From a virus, in the IMG/VR virus record IMGVR_UViG_3300007346_000219, positions 1 to 24,759 of that record: a DNA stretch of 24,759 nt; one strand, written 5' to 3'. The stretch's first letter is position 1. The number at the start of each line of letters is the position of its first letter. The notes under the pieces are model-generated. The model was not told the DNA's origin. It saw nothing but the letters and a program-made list of their open reading frames with translations, and ran no database searches. The translations under genes and the position numbers were made by a program. Shown piece after piece: positions 1 through 7,025 of the stretch.

Positions 1-200
1 CTAACAAAGTTTCCGTTCCTTCCTGTCTTGAAGCACTGCCATAGACCACTATCTACATTAACGGAGCAGTGTCGCTTGTAGTCATTCCTTATAAAAGGAG
101 ACTCCATGATAAATTCACGGTCATTCGGAGATAAACGTCCGATATCAGAAAAATTGCTGGTAAGGAACTCTCTAATAAACTGAGGTGAAATCATGTACAT
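1..200 (-). CDS. CHC2-type DNA primase, N-terminal part (runs off left edge)
   Basis: Reading the minus strand from an ATG at 200-198 gives about 66 codons with no stop before the edge. The translation contains SPFIRNDYKRHCSVN, then GLWQCFKTGRNGNF. This follows the layout of the primase zinc-ribbon (CHC2) domain, in which PFH...PSF.VN is followed by G.YHCFGC..GGD. The zinc ligands are only partly conserved here (H and C before VN, C in WQCF), as in divergent phage primases. The protein probably starts primer synthesis for phage DNA replication; catalytic TOPRIM or helicase domains would lie outside the window. A second in-frame ATG is at 194-192. I prefer 200 because GGAG (213-210) lies 9 nt upstream of it. 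The start overlaps head to head with the plus-strand nuclease gene. Family assignment is by motif memory only. Confidence 0.62.
   Translation of the reverse strand, partial: MYMISPQFIREFLTSNFSDIGRLSPNDREFIMESPFIRNDYKRHCSVNVDSGLWQCFKTGRNGNFV
182..187 (+). promoter_or_regulatory. Shine-Dalgarno site of the nuclease gene
   Basis: GAGGTG sits 5 nt before the ATG at 193, a good position for a ribosome binding site, and supports that start. It lies inside the coding sequence of the minus-strand primase gene. Confidence 0.6.
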
Positions 201-981
201 AAATACTATCTCCGAATCTAAGTATCAAACTTTTAAACAGTGCCAATTGAAATACTGCTTCCGCTATGTAGACAGGCTACCTGAGCCAGAAGAGGCCAAC
301 ACTGAGGCCCTGCACTTTGGATCTTATATCCACAAGGTTCTTGAGGACGGCGTAGAAGCCAAGACTCAAGAAGAGATGGAGCAGATTGCTGAGGGTGTAA
401 AGGGCACATGGGATATATCAAAGAAGTACGAAGGCAAGGATTCTATTTGTTTCCGTAACTTTCTTGAGTTCAACGCTGGCTTAGAGGGCAGCATCGCCAC
501 AGAGCTAGTCTTTCAGGTTCCTGTAAAGGACGACATTACCCTTAACGGAGTCATCGACCGAGTGATCAAGGGGAAGGACGGAGGCTATCTGGTGATCGAC
601 TACAAGACCTCCAAGAGGGAGAAGAGCAAGGTAGACCTATACCAGGACTCACAGTTGAAGGGTTATGTTTACGCTATTAGTAAGCTGTACGATGTGCCCA
701 TCAAAAACATTGTGGCTGCACATTACTACCCTTTGACCAACAACTTCGTACATGTTCAGTACAGTGTACCTCAAATCAATGCTCATGTCAAGAACATCGT
801 TGATGAGGTCTGGAAGATCAGGAAGAAGAAGAAAGCAGAGCTAAAGCCTAGCAGAAACGACTTCTGTAACTGGTGTGCCTACAAGGGTCTATGCCCTGAG
901 TATAACGATCCACAGACCTGCACCAAGAAGTTTGACGAGCTAAAGGCTAAGAAGAAATCTTCTTCAAAGAGCCAAAAATAA
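193..981 (+). CDS. RecB/Cas4-like PD-(D/E)XK nuclease with Fe-S cluster motif
   Basis: This 262-aa protein has the ordered motifs of the PDDEXK_1 / Cas4-like exonuclease family. It has an N-terminal SESKYQTFKQC with Cys17, a GSYIH motif with His47, GVIDRV with Asp122, VIDYKTSK with Asp136 and Lys138, a QLKGYVYA motif with Gln154, and a C-terminal cysteine trio C225-x2-C228-x5-C234. Cys17 and the C-terminal trio are the classic four ligands of a [4Fe-4S] cluster in Cas4/AddB-type nucleases. The tail is lysine- and serine-rich. The protein probably degrades or resects DNA ends during phage replication, recombination or host DNA breakdown. The ATG at 193 has GAGGTG 5 nt upstream. The start overlaps the divergent primase gene, and the 3' end overlaps a convergent small gene by 35 nt. 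All catalytic residues appear intact. The biological role (5' or 3' exonuclease, or recombination partner) cannot be told from sequence alone. Confidence 0.85.
   Translation: MYINTISESKYQTFKQCQLKYCFRYVDRLPEPEEANTEALHFGSYIHKVLEDGVEAKTQEEMEQIAEGVKGTWDISKKYEGKDSICFRNFLEFNAGLEGSIATELVFQVPVKDDITLNGVIDRVIKGKDGGYLVIDYKTSKREKSKVDLYQDSQLKGYVYAISKLYDVPIKNIVAAHYYPLTNNFVHVQYSVPQINAHVKNIVDEVWKIRKKKKAELKPSRNDFCNWCAYKGLCPEYNDPQTCTKKFDELKAKKKSSSKSQK
210..213 (-). promoter_or_regulatory. Shine-Dalgarno site of the primase gene
   Basis: The minus strand reads CGGAGAT here, with 9 nt between GGAG and the ATG at 200-198. From the alternative ATG at 194 the spacing would be 15 nt, which is too long. The site therefore favours the upstream start. 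It is embedded in the first codons of the nuclease gene. Confidence 0.45.
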
Positions 982-1246
982 AAGGCTTATAGATATCTAT
1001 ATCTATTGTATGGAAGAAGTTAAGCACTTGCTCTTGTGAGTATTTACACTTCTTAGTAAGATAGTTAAAAAGCATTTCCTTCTTTATAGGCTTTTGTCGA
1101 TTCATAGAATCGAGAAGCTTAAGCTGGAAATGCTTTATAAATTTTTCACTATACTTATGTCTCCACTTTTCTGTAAAGGCATTACTCAGTGTATGATTTA
1201 TCAGGTCAAGGAAGTCTACTATTTCTATGTCTATGTTTTTGCTCAA
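947..1246 (-). CDS. Small helical protein of unknown function
   Basis: This 99-aa minus-strand reading frame would start with TTG (1246-1244); an in-frame TAG lies four codons upstream and there is no earlier ATG. AGG 8 nt before the TTG is a weak ribosome binding site. The protein is basic and rich in Lys, Phe, Ile and Leu, with no recognisable catalytic motif. Its predicted character is alpha-helical (IVDFLDLINHTLSNAF, then KYSEKFIKHFQLKLLDSM), with a terminal segment IDIDIYKPFIFG. The composition looks like real coding sequence, and no plus-strand frame explains this stretch. It converges on the nuclease gene, with which it overlaps by 35 nt, and diverges from the structural block. A regulatory or DNA-metabolism accessory role is possible but unsupported. 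If the TTG start is wrong, the next Met is at residue 48 and the product would be much shorter. Confidence 0.6.
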   Translation of the reverse strand: MSKNIDIEIVDFLDLINHTLSNAFTEKWRHKYSEKFIKHFQLKLLDSMNRQKPIKKEMLFNYLTKKCKYSQEQVLNFFHTIDIDIYKPFIFGSLKKISS

Positions 1247-1282
1247 TTTAAATACCTATATACTAATATATAAGAGCTAACA
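1247..1282. promoter_or_regulatory. Candidate bidirectional promoter region
   Basis: These 36 bp are the only divergent non-coding spacer in the window and lie between a minus-strand gene (start 1246) and the first gene of the long plus-strand block (start 1283). The spacer is almost pure A/T, with TATACT at 1259-1264 resembling a -10 box and an inverted TATATA...TATATA arrangement (about 1257-1272). No clear -35 box is visible (TTTTGC at about 1236-1241 is poor). The exact T4 late-promoter octamer TATAAATA is absent. Placement supports a promoter better than the motif does. The plus-strand transcript would carry the whole tail block. Confidence 0.35.
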
Positions 1283-1624
1283 ATGAGATTTATTTCAAAA
1301 GCAATCCTGAATTTTTTATCCAAAGTAGGTGTAAATAGCGACCAAAGAATACAGATGGTCCCTAAATCAGCCTCAGGGATTCGACCAGGGAGTATAGTAT
1401 TCTTTAAATATCAAGAATCTAGCGTAGTTCTTTTGGTGGTTAGTCCAGTAGTCAAGGACGCTAAGACGGGCAATAGACTATTCACTGGTTTTAAGGTTCC
1501 TTTGGGTGAGGATTATACACCTGAATCCTTGACAAATCTATATAAAAATAAGGAGCTTCCTACAGATAATTACAGGACATATATCCTGTCTAAGATAAAA
1601 GGACCTGTTAGGAGAATCAAGTAA
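1283..1624 (+). CDS. Conserved-looking small phage protein of unknown function
   Basis: This 113-aa protein is the first gene of the plus-strand tail block. After a basic amphipathic N-terminus (MRFISKAILNFLSKVGV) comes a beta-rich core: RPGSIVFFKYQ, VVLLVVSPVVK, RLFTGFKVPLG, then LYKNKELPTDNYRTYILSKIKG with a basic end (PVRRIK). The SIVFF.Y / VLLVVSP / FTGFKV strand pattern suggests a small SH3-like or OB-like barrel, but I do not recognise the family. Only a weak GAG-type ribosome site precedes the ATG. The stop overlaps the next start (TAATG at 1622-1626), tying it to the tape-measure candidate. It may be a tail assembly or structural accessory protein; this is inference from position only. 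Confidence 0.7.
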   Translation: MRFISKAILNFLSKVGVNSDQRIQMVPKSASGIRPGSIVFFKYQESSVVLLVVSPVVKDAKTGNRLFTGFKVPLGEDYTPESLTNLYKNKELPTDNYRTYILSKIKGPVRRIK

Positions 1625-3474
1625 TGGTATTACAAGCAGCTATTGAAGGTCTAAACGCGACTATTGGTAAAGCTATTGGCAGGATAGAGAACGCCATAGC
1701 TATTTCTGATCAGGCGCAAAAGGCAAGCTTGGCTTTGGGCCAGAGTCTAGCTGGAGGAAGTCGGACTCTTGATAATTCAATACGAGATCTAAAAGGAGCT
1801 TTTGGAAATACACTCCAAGCTCAACTGGTTGCGCTGAATTCTGGACTTCAGGGGAATGTCGCAGGGATAGGCAAACTTATAAACCAACAGCAGCTTACAG
1901 GAGGCAACTTCAAAGCTACTGCTAGAAGTTTGGCTACTCTTGAGTTAGCTTTAGGACTAACAAAAGATCAGCTAAATAACTTAGCTGTAGCTACTATAGA
2001 GACCGGAAAGAAGTATGGAGTTAGCACAGATAAGCTAATAGCTTCTATTGACTCCTTCTCAGACAATTTCGCTGCTTTAGAGTTGGCTGGGATGGGAGAC
2101 GGATTTATTAATGCTGCTACGAAAATATCGGCTCAAGTAGGACCAGCGGTGGAAAAACAGTTAGGGTCTGTATTAAGATTTCTTACCGATCCTTCGATAG
2201 AGGCTTTGGCTAAAAAGAGTGCTTTAGGGCTAGGAAACTTGATGGAGAGCTTGGGACCGGATGCGTCCCCTGAAGCTATTCAGGCTGCTCTCGCATCAGC
2301 AGCGCAGCACATTGAAAACATGGCGGGCAACACTAGCCAGTTCTTCGCTGGTATGGGTGTAGTTGAAAAACGATTCGGAAAAGTTGCTAGTGATATACTT
2401 ATCATCAACAGAGCTTTAGGTGAGAGGCAAGAGATAGAAGCACGAAATCAAGGAGAGTTCTTTGATCAGATTTCCGTGTTAAAGAATCAGATCTTAGCGC
2501 CTTTAGATAAATTGTTTTCTGATGAACTGTTCCCCAAAGTAAAAGAATTTGTTGATTTGCTTGGAAGAGTAGCAAAACCTATTATTGAAAACATAGAGAG
2601 TAGAATAAGAAAGTTCTTGTCTGATCCCGCGCTGGCTATAGGTAATTTTGTAAAGAATTTAGACAAAGTTCAAGTAGGGTTTACTAAAGTAATAAATGGT
2701 ATGATTACTGGTGTAAATCTTATGACTCGGGGGATGCTCAAGTTCATAGAACAGTTGAACGAAATTTGGACAATAGACATGCTTCCTGATTCTGCGGCAG
2801 AAATGTCTAAAGCAATAAAGAAAGAACGTTCTGAGGTGTCCGCACAAACGGGTGTAATAGCAGAACTACAAGAGACGCTACATACCCTAAAGACAGGCGC
2901 GGTCCCCGGCTCCGAGTTTCTAACAGACAAACAACGCATAAATGCCTATGTGGACGCTTTAGAAAGAGTACCTAATAATATACAAATTCAGGTCAGCAAC
3001 GCAATGCTTCATGGGGGGAAAACTAGAGAGGAAGCGGATAAGCTACAGATTAAACTTCTACAGGACCACCTAGTTAATTTAACTAAGGATAGAGATGCTG
3101 CTTCTAGGGCACTAAAAGAACAAGAAGCTTTTTTAGAAGACTTTTTCATGAAAACCGCCGACAAGATCGAACTTCAACCCTTTGAACTTGTGCCGGACAG
3201 GTTTGCTAAGGCACATGGAGAAATGCTAGGAGAGATCGCAACTAACACCGCAGCCACGGCGGAAAATACAGAGAAGGAAGACGACCTTGCCGACAGACTC
3301 CCATTCATGTTAGACCAGTCAATTGTTTCTTTAGGTGATGCTTTACTAGCTATAACTAGAAGAGCAGTGGAGGAGCCTGATCCTCTACAAGAAGCCATGC
3401 TATCTGAACTAGAATTTCAATCTCGTTCGATGGCGTCACCCGGAAGAGCACTAGCGCCCAGGAGGAGGTTCTAA
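1624..3474 (+). CDS. Tail tape measure protein (candidate)
   Basis: This 616-aa protein is mostly alpha-helical and rich in Ala, Leu, Gly and Gln with few aromatics, and has long heptad-like stretches. The N-terminal region (1-160) is low in charge with repeated small-residue helices. A helical middle (about 285-380, containing NQILAPLDKLFSDELFP and SRIRKFLSDP) and a charged, coiled-coil-like 400-530 segment follow. The C-terminus has ATNTAATAENTEKED and ends in a basic APRRRF. The position just upstream of initiator, gp53-like, hub and spike genes matches the tape measure (gpT) in P2/Mu-like tails. The tape measure fixes tail length and is ejected ahead of DNA. No peptidase, lysozyme or obvious transmembrane domain is seen. 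It could instead be a different elongated tail protein, since tape measures are recognised mainly by context. The start overlaps the previous stop (TAATG). Confidence 0.65.
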   Translation: MVLQAAIEGLNATIGKAIGRIENAIAISDQAQKASLALGQSLAGGSRTLDNSIRDLKGAFGNTLQAQLVALNSGLQGNVAGIGKLINQQQLTGGNFKATARSLATLELALGLTKDQLNNLAVATIETGKKYGVSTDKLIASIDSFSDNFAALELAGMGDGFINAATKISAQVGPAVEKQLGSVLRFLTDPSIEALAKKSALGLGNLMESLGPDASPEAIQAALASAAQHIENMAGNTSQFFAGMGVVEKRFGKVASDILIINRALGERQEIEARNQGEFFDQISVLKNQILAPLDKLFSDELFPKVKEFVDLLGRVAKPIIENIESRIRKFLSDPALAIGNFVKNLDKVQVGFTKVINGMITGVNLMTRGMLKFIEQLNEIWTIDMLPDSAAEMSKAIKKERSEVSAQTGVIAELQETLHTLKTGAVPGSEFLTDKQRINAYVDALERVPNNIQIQVSNAMLHGGKTREEADKLQIKLLQDHLVNLTKDRDAASRALKEQEAFLEDFFMKTADKIELQPFELVPDRFAKAHGEMLGEIATNTAATAENTEKEDDLADRLPFMLDQSIVSLGDALLAITRRAVEEPDPLQEAMLSELEFQSRSMASPGRALAPRRRF

Positions 3475-3483
3475 AGTTTAGTA

Positions 3484-4413
3484 ATGAAACCAATAAGAGA
3501 TAGAAAATTACCAGATAGATCAAAATTACTTTTTGAGTTTCCTGTACCTCAGGTAGGCGGCGGTAACTTTAGAATAACTCTGCCATTCTTTGAGAATATT
3601 AAAATTACAGAAAACAAACGAGCTAAGTATAAGAAGTATGATTTGATTTCAAGGTCGAGCCAATTATATTCCTACCTAGGTGCTGATTCAAGAAAGTTTA
3701 GTTTAGAGTTTGTTATGAGTTTCCCGCACATCTTAGAAGAGCATGGACCCAACGCTTTAGATTTTATAGATTTTGTAGAAAGTGAAGATCCTTGGGCGCA
3801 GAAAAAACAATTCTTTTCTGCTAAGGACGGGTCTTTCGGAAGCATAAAAAAGGATATCCAAAATAAATCTCAAAGGATTAGAGATACCTTTATAAGCTCC
3901 CTTGGGTCAGAAAAAGACATAGGCAAGCATTTTACTTCATCTTTCTTCTCAGATACTGTGGAGAATGTATTAGGTGTGCAGCCAGCAGCAGGAATTCAAA
4001 CTTTAGCGTTGTTTGCTTTCGCTAATGAAATTCGAGGAACAGAGCCAGTAAGCCAACATGACAAGATAATTGATTTAGTCATGTATTGGACTAATATAAT
4101 TAGATCCTCTGTATTAAATAATTCTGAAAACCCACTGTATGGTCCTCCGATAGTTAGAATAAATCATGGAATATTGTTTCAAAATATTCCATGTATATGT
4201 ACCGACTACAGACTTGAACCGATTGAAGAGGGCGGCTACGATGTAGCTACGCTAATGCCCAGGCGTATTAGATATACCATGAATCTAGAAGAAATTCGCG
4301 CTGGGGACTTTGGTAAGTTCACTCCTGGAACTGAAGTAAAGCAGGATAATATTTGTGGTTGGGAAGCGGTAGTTAGTAGCCCTCACCAAAGTGTTGATCC
4401 GGGTGTAATATGA
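3484..4413 (+). CDS. Tail tube initiator / hub-adaptor protein (gpU / Mu gpN role)
   Basis: This 309-aa protein has an N-terminal beta-rich domain: LLFEFPVPQVGGGNFRITLPFF, then ITENKRAKYKKYDLISRSSQ and LYSYLGADSRKFSLEFVMSF (about 15-80). The pattern of a strand, a basic loop, then 'R[SG]...LY.Y.G...R.F.L.F' is typical of tail proteins that bridge tube and baseplate hub. A helical middle (about 95-190) is followed by a second conserved-looking block, NPLYGPPIVRINHGILFQNIPCICTDY and PRRIRYTMNLEEIRAGDFG. Its place between the tape measure and the gp53-like and hub genes matches P2 gpU, Mu gpN and T4 gp48/54 functions. The function is inferred from synteny more than from a specific motif. An AGGAGGAGG run (3460-3468) lies 15 nt before the ATG, an unusually long spacing. 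The stop overlaps the next start (ATGA at 4410-4413). Confidence 0.55.
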   Translation: MKPIRDRKLPDRSKLLFEFPVPQVGGGNFRITLPFFENIKITENKRAKYKKYDLISRSSQLYSYLGADSRKFSLEFVMSFPHILEEHGPNALDFIDFVESEDPWAQKKQFFSAKDGSFGSIKKDIQNKSQRIRDTFISSLGSEKDIGKHFTSSFFSDTVENVLGVQPAAGIQTLALFAFANEIRGTEPVSQHDKIIDLVMYWTNIIRSSVLNNSENPLYGPPIVRINHGILFQNIPCICTDYRLEPIEEGGYDVATLMPRRIRYTMNLEEIRAGDFGKFTPGTEVKQDNICGWEAVVSSPHQSVDPGVI

Positions 4414-4718
4414 AAAAAGATGATCCTAGATACGGGCCTTATTCGGTAGACTTTTCTTCTGTCAAGCATCGTGACGCAGAAGTAACTACTATACTTAATA
4501 CAGAAGAGTTTGATAGTATGCTAGAAAATTTAGAAACTGCCTATGAATATGAAGTGGGTTTTATTCCGGCTGGATTTGAGCACAGGCCAGACTTGATATC
4601 AAACGTATTTTACGGATCTCCAAGTAACTGGTGGTTATTAATGCTGGTGAATGGAATAAGTGATCCTTTTGAGGGTTTCAATGTTAGAGACAGGATATTG
4701 ATACCAAAAATAAAATGA
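4410..4718 (+). CDS. gp53/LysM-like baseplate protein
   Basis: This 102-aa protein's C-terminal half carries the signature of the T4 gp53 baseplate wedge family and related LysM-type tail proteins (P2 gpX, Afp7-like). The signature is FEHRPDLISNVFYGSPSNWW (residues 56-75), then NGISDPFEGFNVRDRILIPK (81-100). Such domains link hub and wedges, and the LysM fold is thought to bind protein or peptidoglycan-like surfaces. The N-terminal 50 residues are acidic and unassigned. T4 gp53 is longer (196 aa), so this is a short form. It is translationally coupled on both sides by ATGA overlaps (4410-4413 and 4715-4718), so its production is probably tied to the initiator and hub proteins. Confidence 0.8.
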   Translation: MKKDDPRYGPYSVDFSSVKHRDAEVTTILNTEEFDSMLENLETAYEYEVGFIPAGFEHRPDLISNVFYGSPSNWWLLMLVNGISDPFEGFNVRDRILIPKIK

Positions 4719-7021
4719 GTGTAGCAGTTTCGAATGTAGTTGTTTCTCAAGATCTACAATCCTTAAATAACTTTTTGAGGGGCTTAGAGTCAGGAACACC
4801 CATGAAAAGTTTAGTAGATCAGTTTAATTCTTCCAATGGAGAAAATAAGCTATTGTTCTCTAGTTATAATAATCCTAATTTCATATCTTTTGAGCACGTT
4901 ACCCTGGATTCTGAGATTCAAAGTACACTAGAATTTATAGATCCTAAGAATGAATTCGAAGAAGTATTTTTAAACAGTGGTTCCGTGTATGACGACATGG
5001 CGAACTTTATTAAAGAAGCTAATTTGCCCGCAGGAAAAAAACTAAAAAAAGAGTTGCTAGATACTGTAAGAAGCAGGACATTTTATGTATCTTTTGGTTT
5101 GTCAGACAAAGCGAGTTCGTGGGCTCCCGCGCAACGAATGTTTTTGTCTAATGCACAAATTGACCCAACGCAAGGGAAAAAAATTACTTTAAAGTTAGTA
5201 TCCCTACCGAGACCTTTAGGCAAAGATCTAAGGATAGGGGCTTATAACGAATTGGTTGATTTGGATTCTTTGGGGCTGGAAATAGACTGTGATGGTTATT
5301 CAGATCGTATAAATGTATTGGAGCATTTTCTTTCTGGGGAGATTTTGTATGGGCGTGAGGATGTAGACCCAATCATAGACTTACACGCCCTCGTTGTTGA
5401 TACCATATACGACTACTTAAGGAAAGCAACTAATGGAGCAAATATTATTGTTCTCTTACCTGACATAAATCAAATATGTTCTGATGGGATAGAAGCTGCG
5501 AAAAAAGACGCAGGTAGCAAGTTTATCCGCCCGTATAACCAACAGGTTTACAGTACAGAGGTTACACTTTCGTGGATTAAGAAGTTTTTGAATAGAATAA
5601 ATATGTTCTTAGACGTTAAGATTCCAGACAAGGAGGGTATTGATGTTAGGACTGAATCTTTTGCTTCTAAAACTAGATTCCGAGGAAATATTTTTGACGC
5701 TGGTGAGAGTCTTTATAGGACATCTGTTTATAGATCTAGGATGTCGTCCTATAAAGAAGAAAACATCCCTGACCTAAGAAAACCTTTAGTTGATTTAGTT
5801 AAGGGGATAAATGACCAAGCTGCCAATAACTACAAAATAAATCCAGTTCTATTCAGCGAAACGGATACTAGAATTACTGATGGCGTTTGGTCTTTACTAA
5901 ATGTAAAATCAATAAACAACAAAATTAAATGGAGGGAAGAAGCTCCTACTGTAATTTTTGGGGACACTAATATGATTATTGATGTTCTGTACGGCCAAAA
6001 AGAAAAAGAAACCAGCGCCCCCCTATACGAAGGAACTAAGGAAGATTTAACCGGGGGATATAAGACTCAGGTAGCTAATATCTTTAAAAGAGAAGATGAG
6101 TTGACTCCTTTAGGCAGAACGTCACAAATACCTGATCAGTTTGGATACGCAGCCAATTTGTTTAACGAAGAAAATAGAACTACAATAAAAGAAAGAAAGA
6201 TACCAGTATTCACTTTCAATACTGATGACCCTAATATACTGGATATTGATTATTCTGACGAGGGACAATATTTTACATTACTTAACAACTCTTTTCAAAG
6301 AAATGTAGGAAGACTTGCTACAACAGCAGCGGAAGGAGGCGTTCCTTTGAGGATTAAGGATCATCTTATACTTACTAGAGCGGCGCTGGAAACTGCCATA
6401 ATAACATCCAAAGATTCCGCGTTCGGCACGGTGTTAAGTAACGAAGAGATTGTTAGACAAGTAGTTACAAGAATCTCACCTGAGCTTTTAAAGGAGATCT
6501 CCCCTAGGGAGTCTGCGGCAGATTTATTGGCTTATATTACTGATTTATTGACTAGCATTGACAGTAGTAAAAGCTTATCAGTAAAACTTAGAAGTGAGAT
6601 AAGAACACATCCGACTGCTATATTACAAAACTTCGCTGACAATTTAGCACAAAGAACAAAGACGATAACAATAAAGACTTTGCCTTTCTTTCATTTGTCT
6701 TGTAGAGGAATAACTTTACAGTCTCCCTGTGTAGTTTTTGCTCAAGACATCCCTGTTCTTGCCCAACAAAGACAACCAAGAACAAGATTTAATAACTTTT
6801 TATCTGGACTCTATAATATAGTAGGATTTAGGCATAAAATAAATGCTAAAGAAGCGCAGTCTGAGTTTGTTCTTATTGGCGCAGACACATCGCCTAGAAA
6901 CAGTCCTGGGCCTGGAGGAGCTAAAGAAGAAATTGATGAGGGGGAAAAAACACATGTAATAATCCCAAAACTTAGCGCAAGCCCGCCCACCCCATCGGAC
7001 CCATCTAAAAGAAATAGTTAG
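4715..7021 (+). CDS. Baseplate hub protein (gp27 / gpD-like)
   Basis: This 768-aa protein lies directly upstream of the spike gene, as hub genes do in contractile tails. A domain around residues 118-165 (RSRTFYVSFGLSDKASSWAP, then QRMFLSNAQID and KKITLKLVS) looks like the first beta-barrel of hub proteins. Near the C-terminus (about 670-725) is a second barrel with SPCVVFAQDIPVL and, at about 695, FLSGLYNIVGFRHKINAKEA followed by SEFVLI. This matches the hub pattern 'G.Y.V.G..H.I......T...L'. The middle 200-660 is larger than in T4 gp27 (391 aa) or P2 gpD. The last roughly 43 residues are Pro/Ser/Glu-rich and likely disordered. The hub forms the trimeric ring that carries the spike. Assignment rests on synteny and these patterns. 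The start is coupled to the previous gene by ATGA. Confidence 0.72.
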   Translation: MSVAVSNVVVSQDLQSLNNFLRGLESGTPMKSLVDQFNSSNGENKLLFSSYNNPNFISFEHVTLDSEIQSTLEFIDPKNEFEEVFLNSGSVYDDMANFIKEANLPAGKKLKKELLDTVRSRTFYVSFGLSDKASSWAPAQRMFLSNAQIDPTQGKKITLKLVSLPRPLGKDLRIGAYNELVDLDSLGLEIDCDGYSDRINVLEHFLSGEILYGREDVDPIIDLHALVVDTIYDYLRKATNGANIIVLLPDINQICSDGIEAAKKDAGSKFIRPYNQQVYSTEVTLSWIKKFLNRINMFLDVKIPDKEGIDVRTESFASKTRFRGNIFDAGESLYRTSVYRSRMSSYKEENIPDLRKPLVDLVKGINDQAANNYKINPVLFSETDTRITDGVWSLLNVKSINNKIKWREEAPTVIFGDTNMIIDVLYGQKEKETSAPLYEGTKEDLTGGYKTQVANIFKREDELTPLGRTSQIPDQFGYAANLFNEENRTTIKERKIPVFTFNTDDPNILDIDYSDEGQYFTLLNNSFQRNVGRLATTAAEGGVPLRIKDHLILTRAALETAIITSKDSAFGTVLSNEEIVRQVVTRISPELLKEISPRESAADLLAYITDLLTSIDSSKSLSVKLRSEIRTHPTAILQNFADNLAQRTKTITIKTLPFFHLSCRGITLQSPCVVFAQDIPVLAQQRQPRTRFNNFLSGLYNIVGFRHKINAKEAQSEFVLIGADTSPRNSPGPGGAKEEIDEGEKTHVIIPKLSASPPTPSDPSKRNS

Positions 7022-7025
7022 TAAT

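Noticed and set aside
991-1004. Palindromic AGATATCTATATCT just after the nuclease stop, as a terminator
   Set aside because: The stem is six weak A/T-rich pairs with a two-base loop, no T-run follows, and it lies inside the coding sequence of the opposite-strand small gene.
2659-2939. Two overlapping minus-strand open frames opposite the tape-measure gene
   Set aside because: Cys/Ser-rich translations, no start signals, and they cross the middle of a continuous helical protein on the plus strand.
3460-3468. Strong AGGAGGAGG as ribosome site for the gene starting at 3484
   Set aside because: It encodes Arg codons at the end of the tape-measure gene and lies 15 nt from the ATG, beyond usual spacing. 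It may help a little but cannot be called the deciding site.
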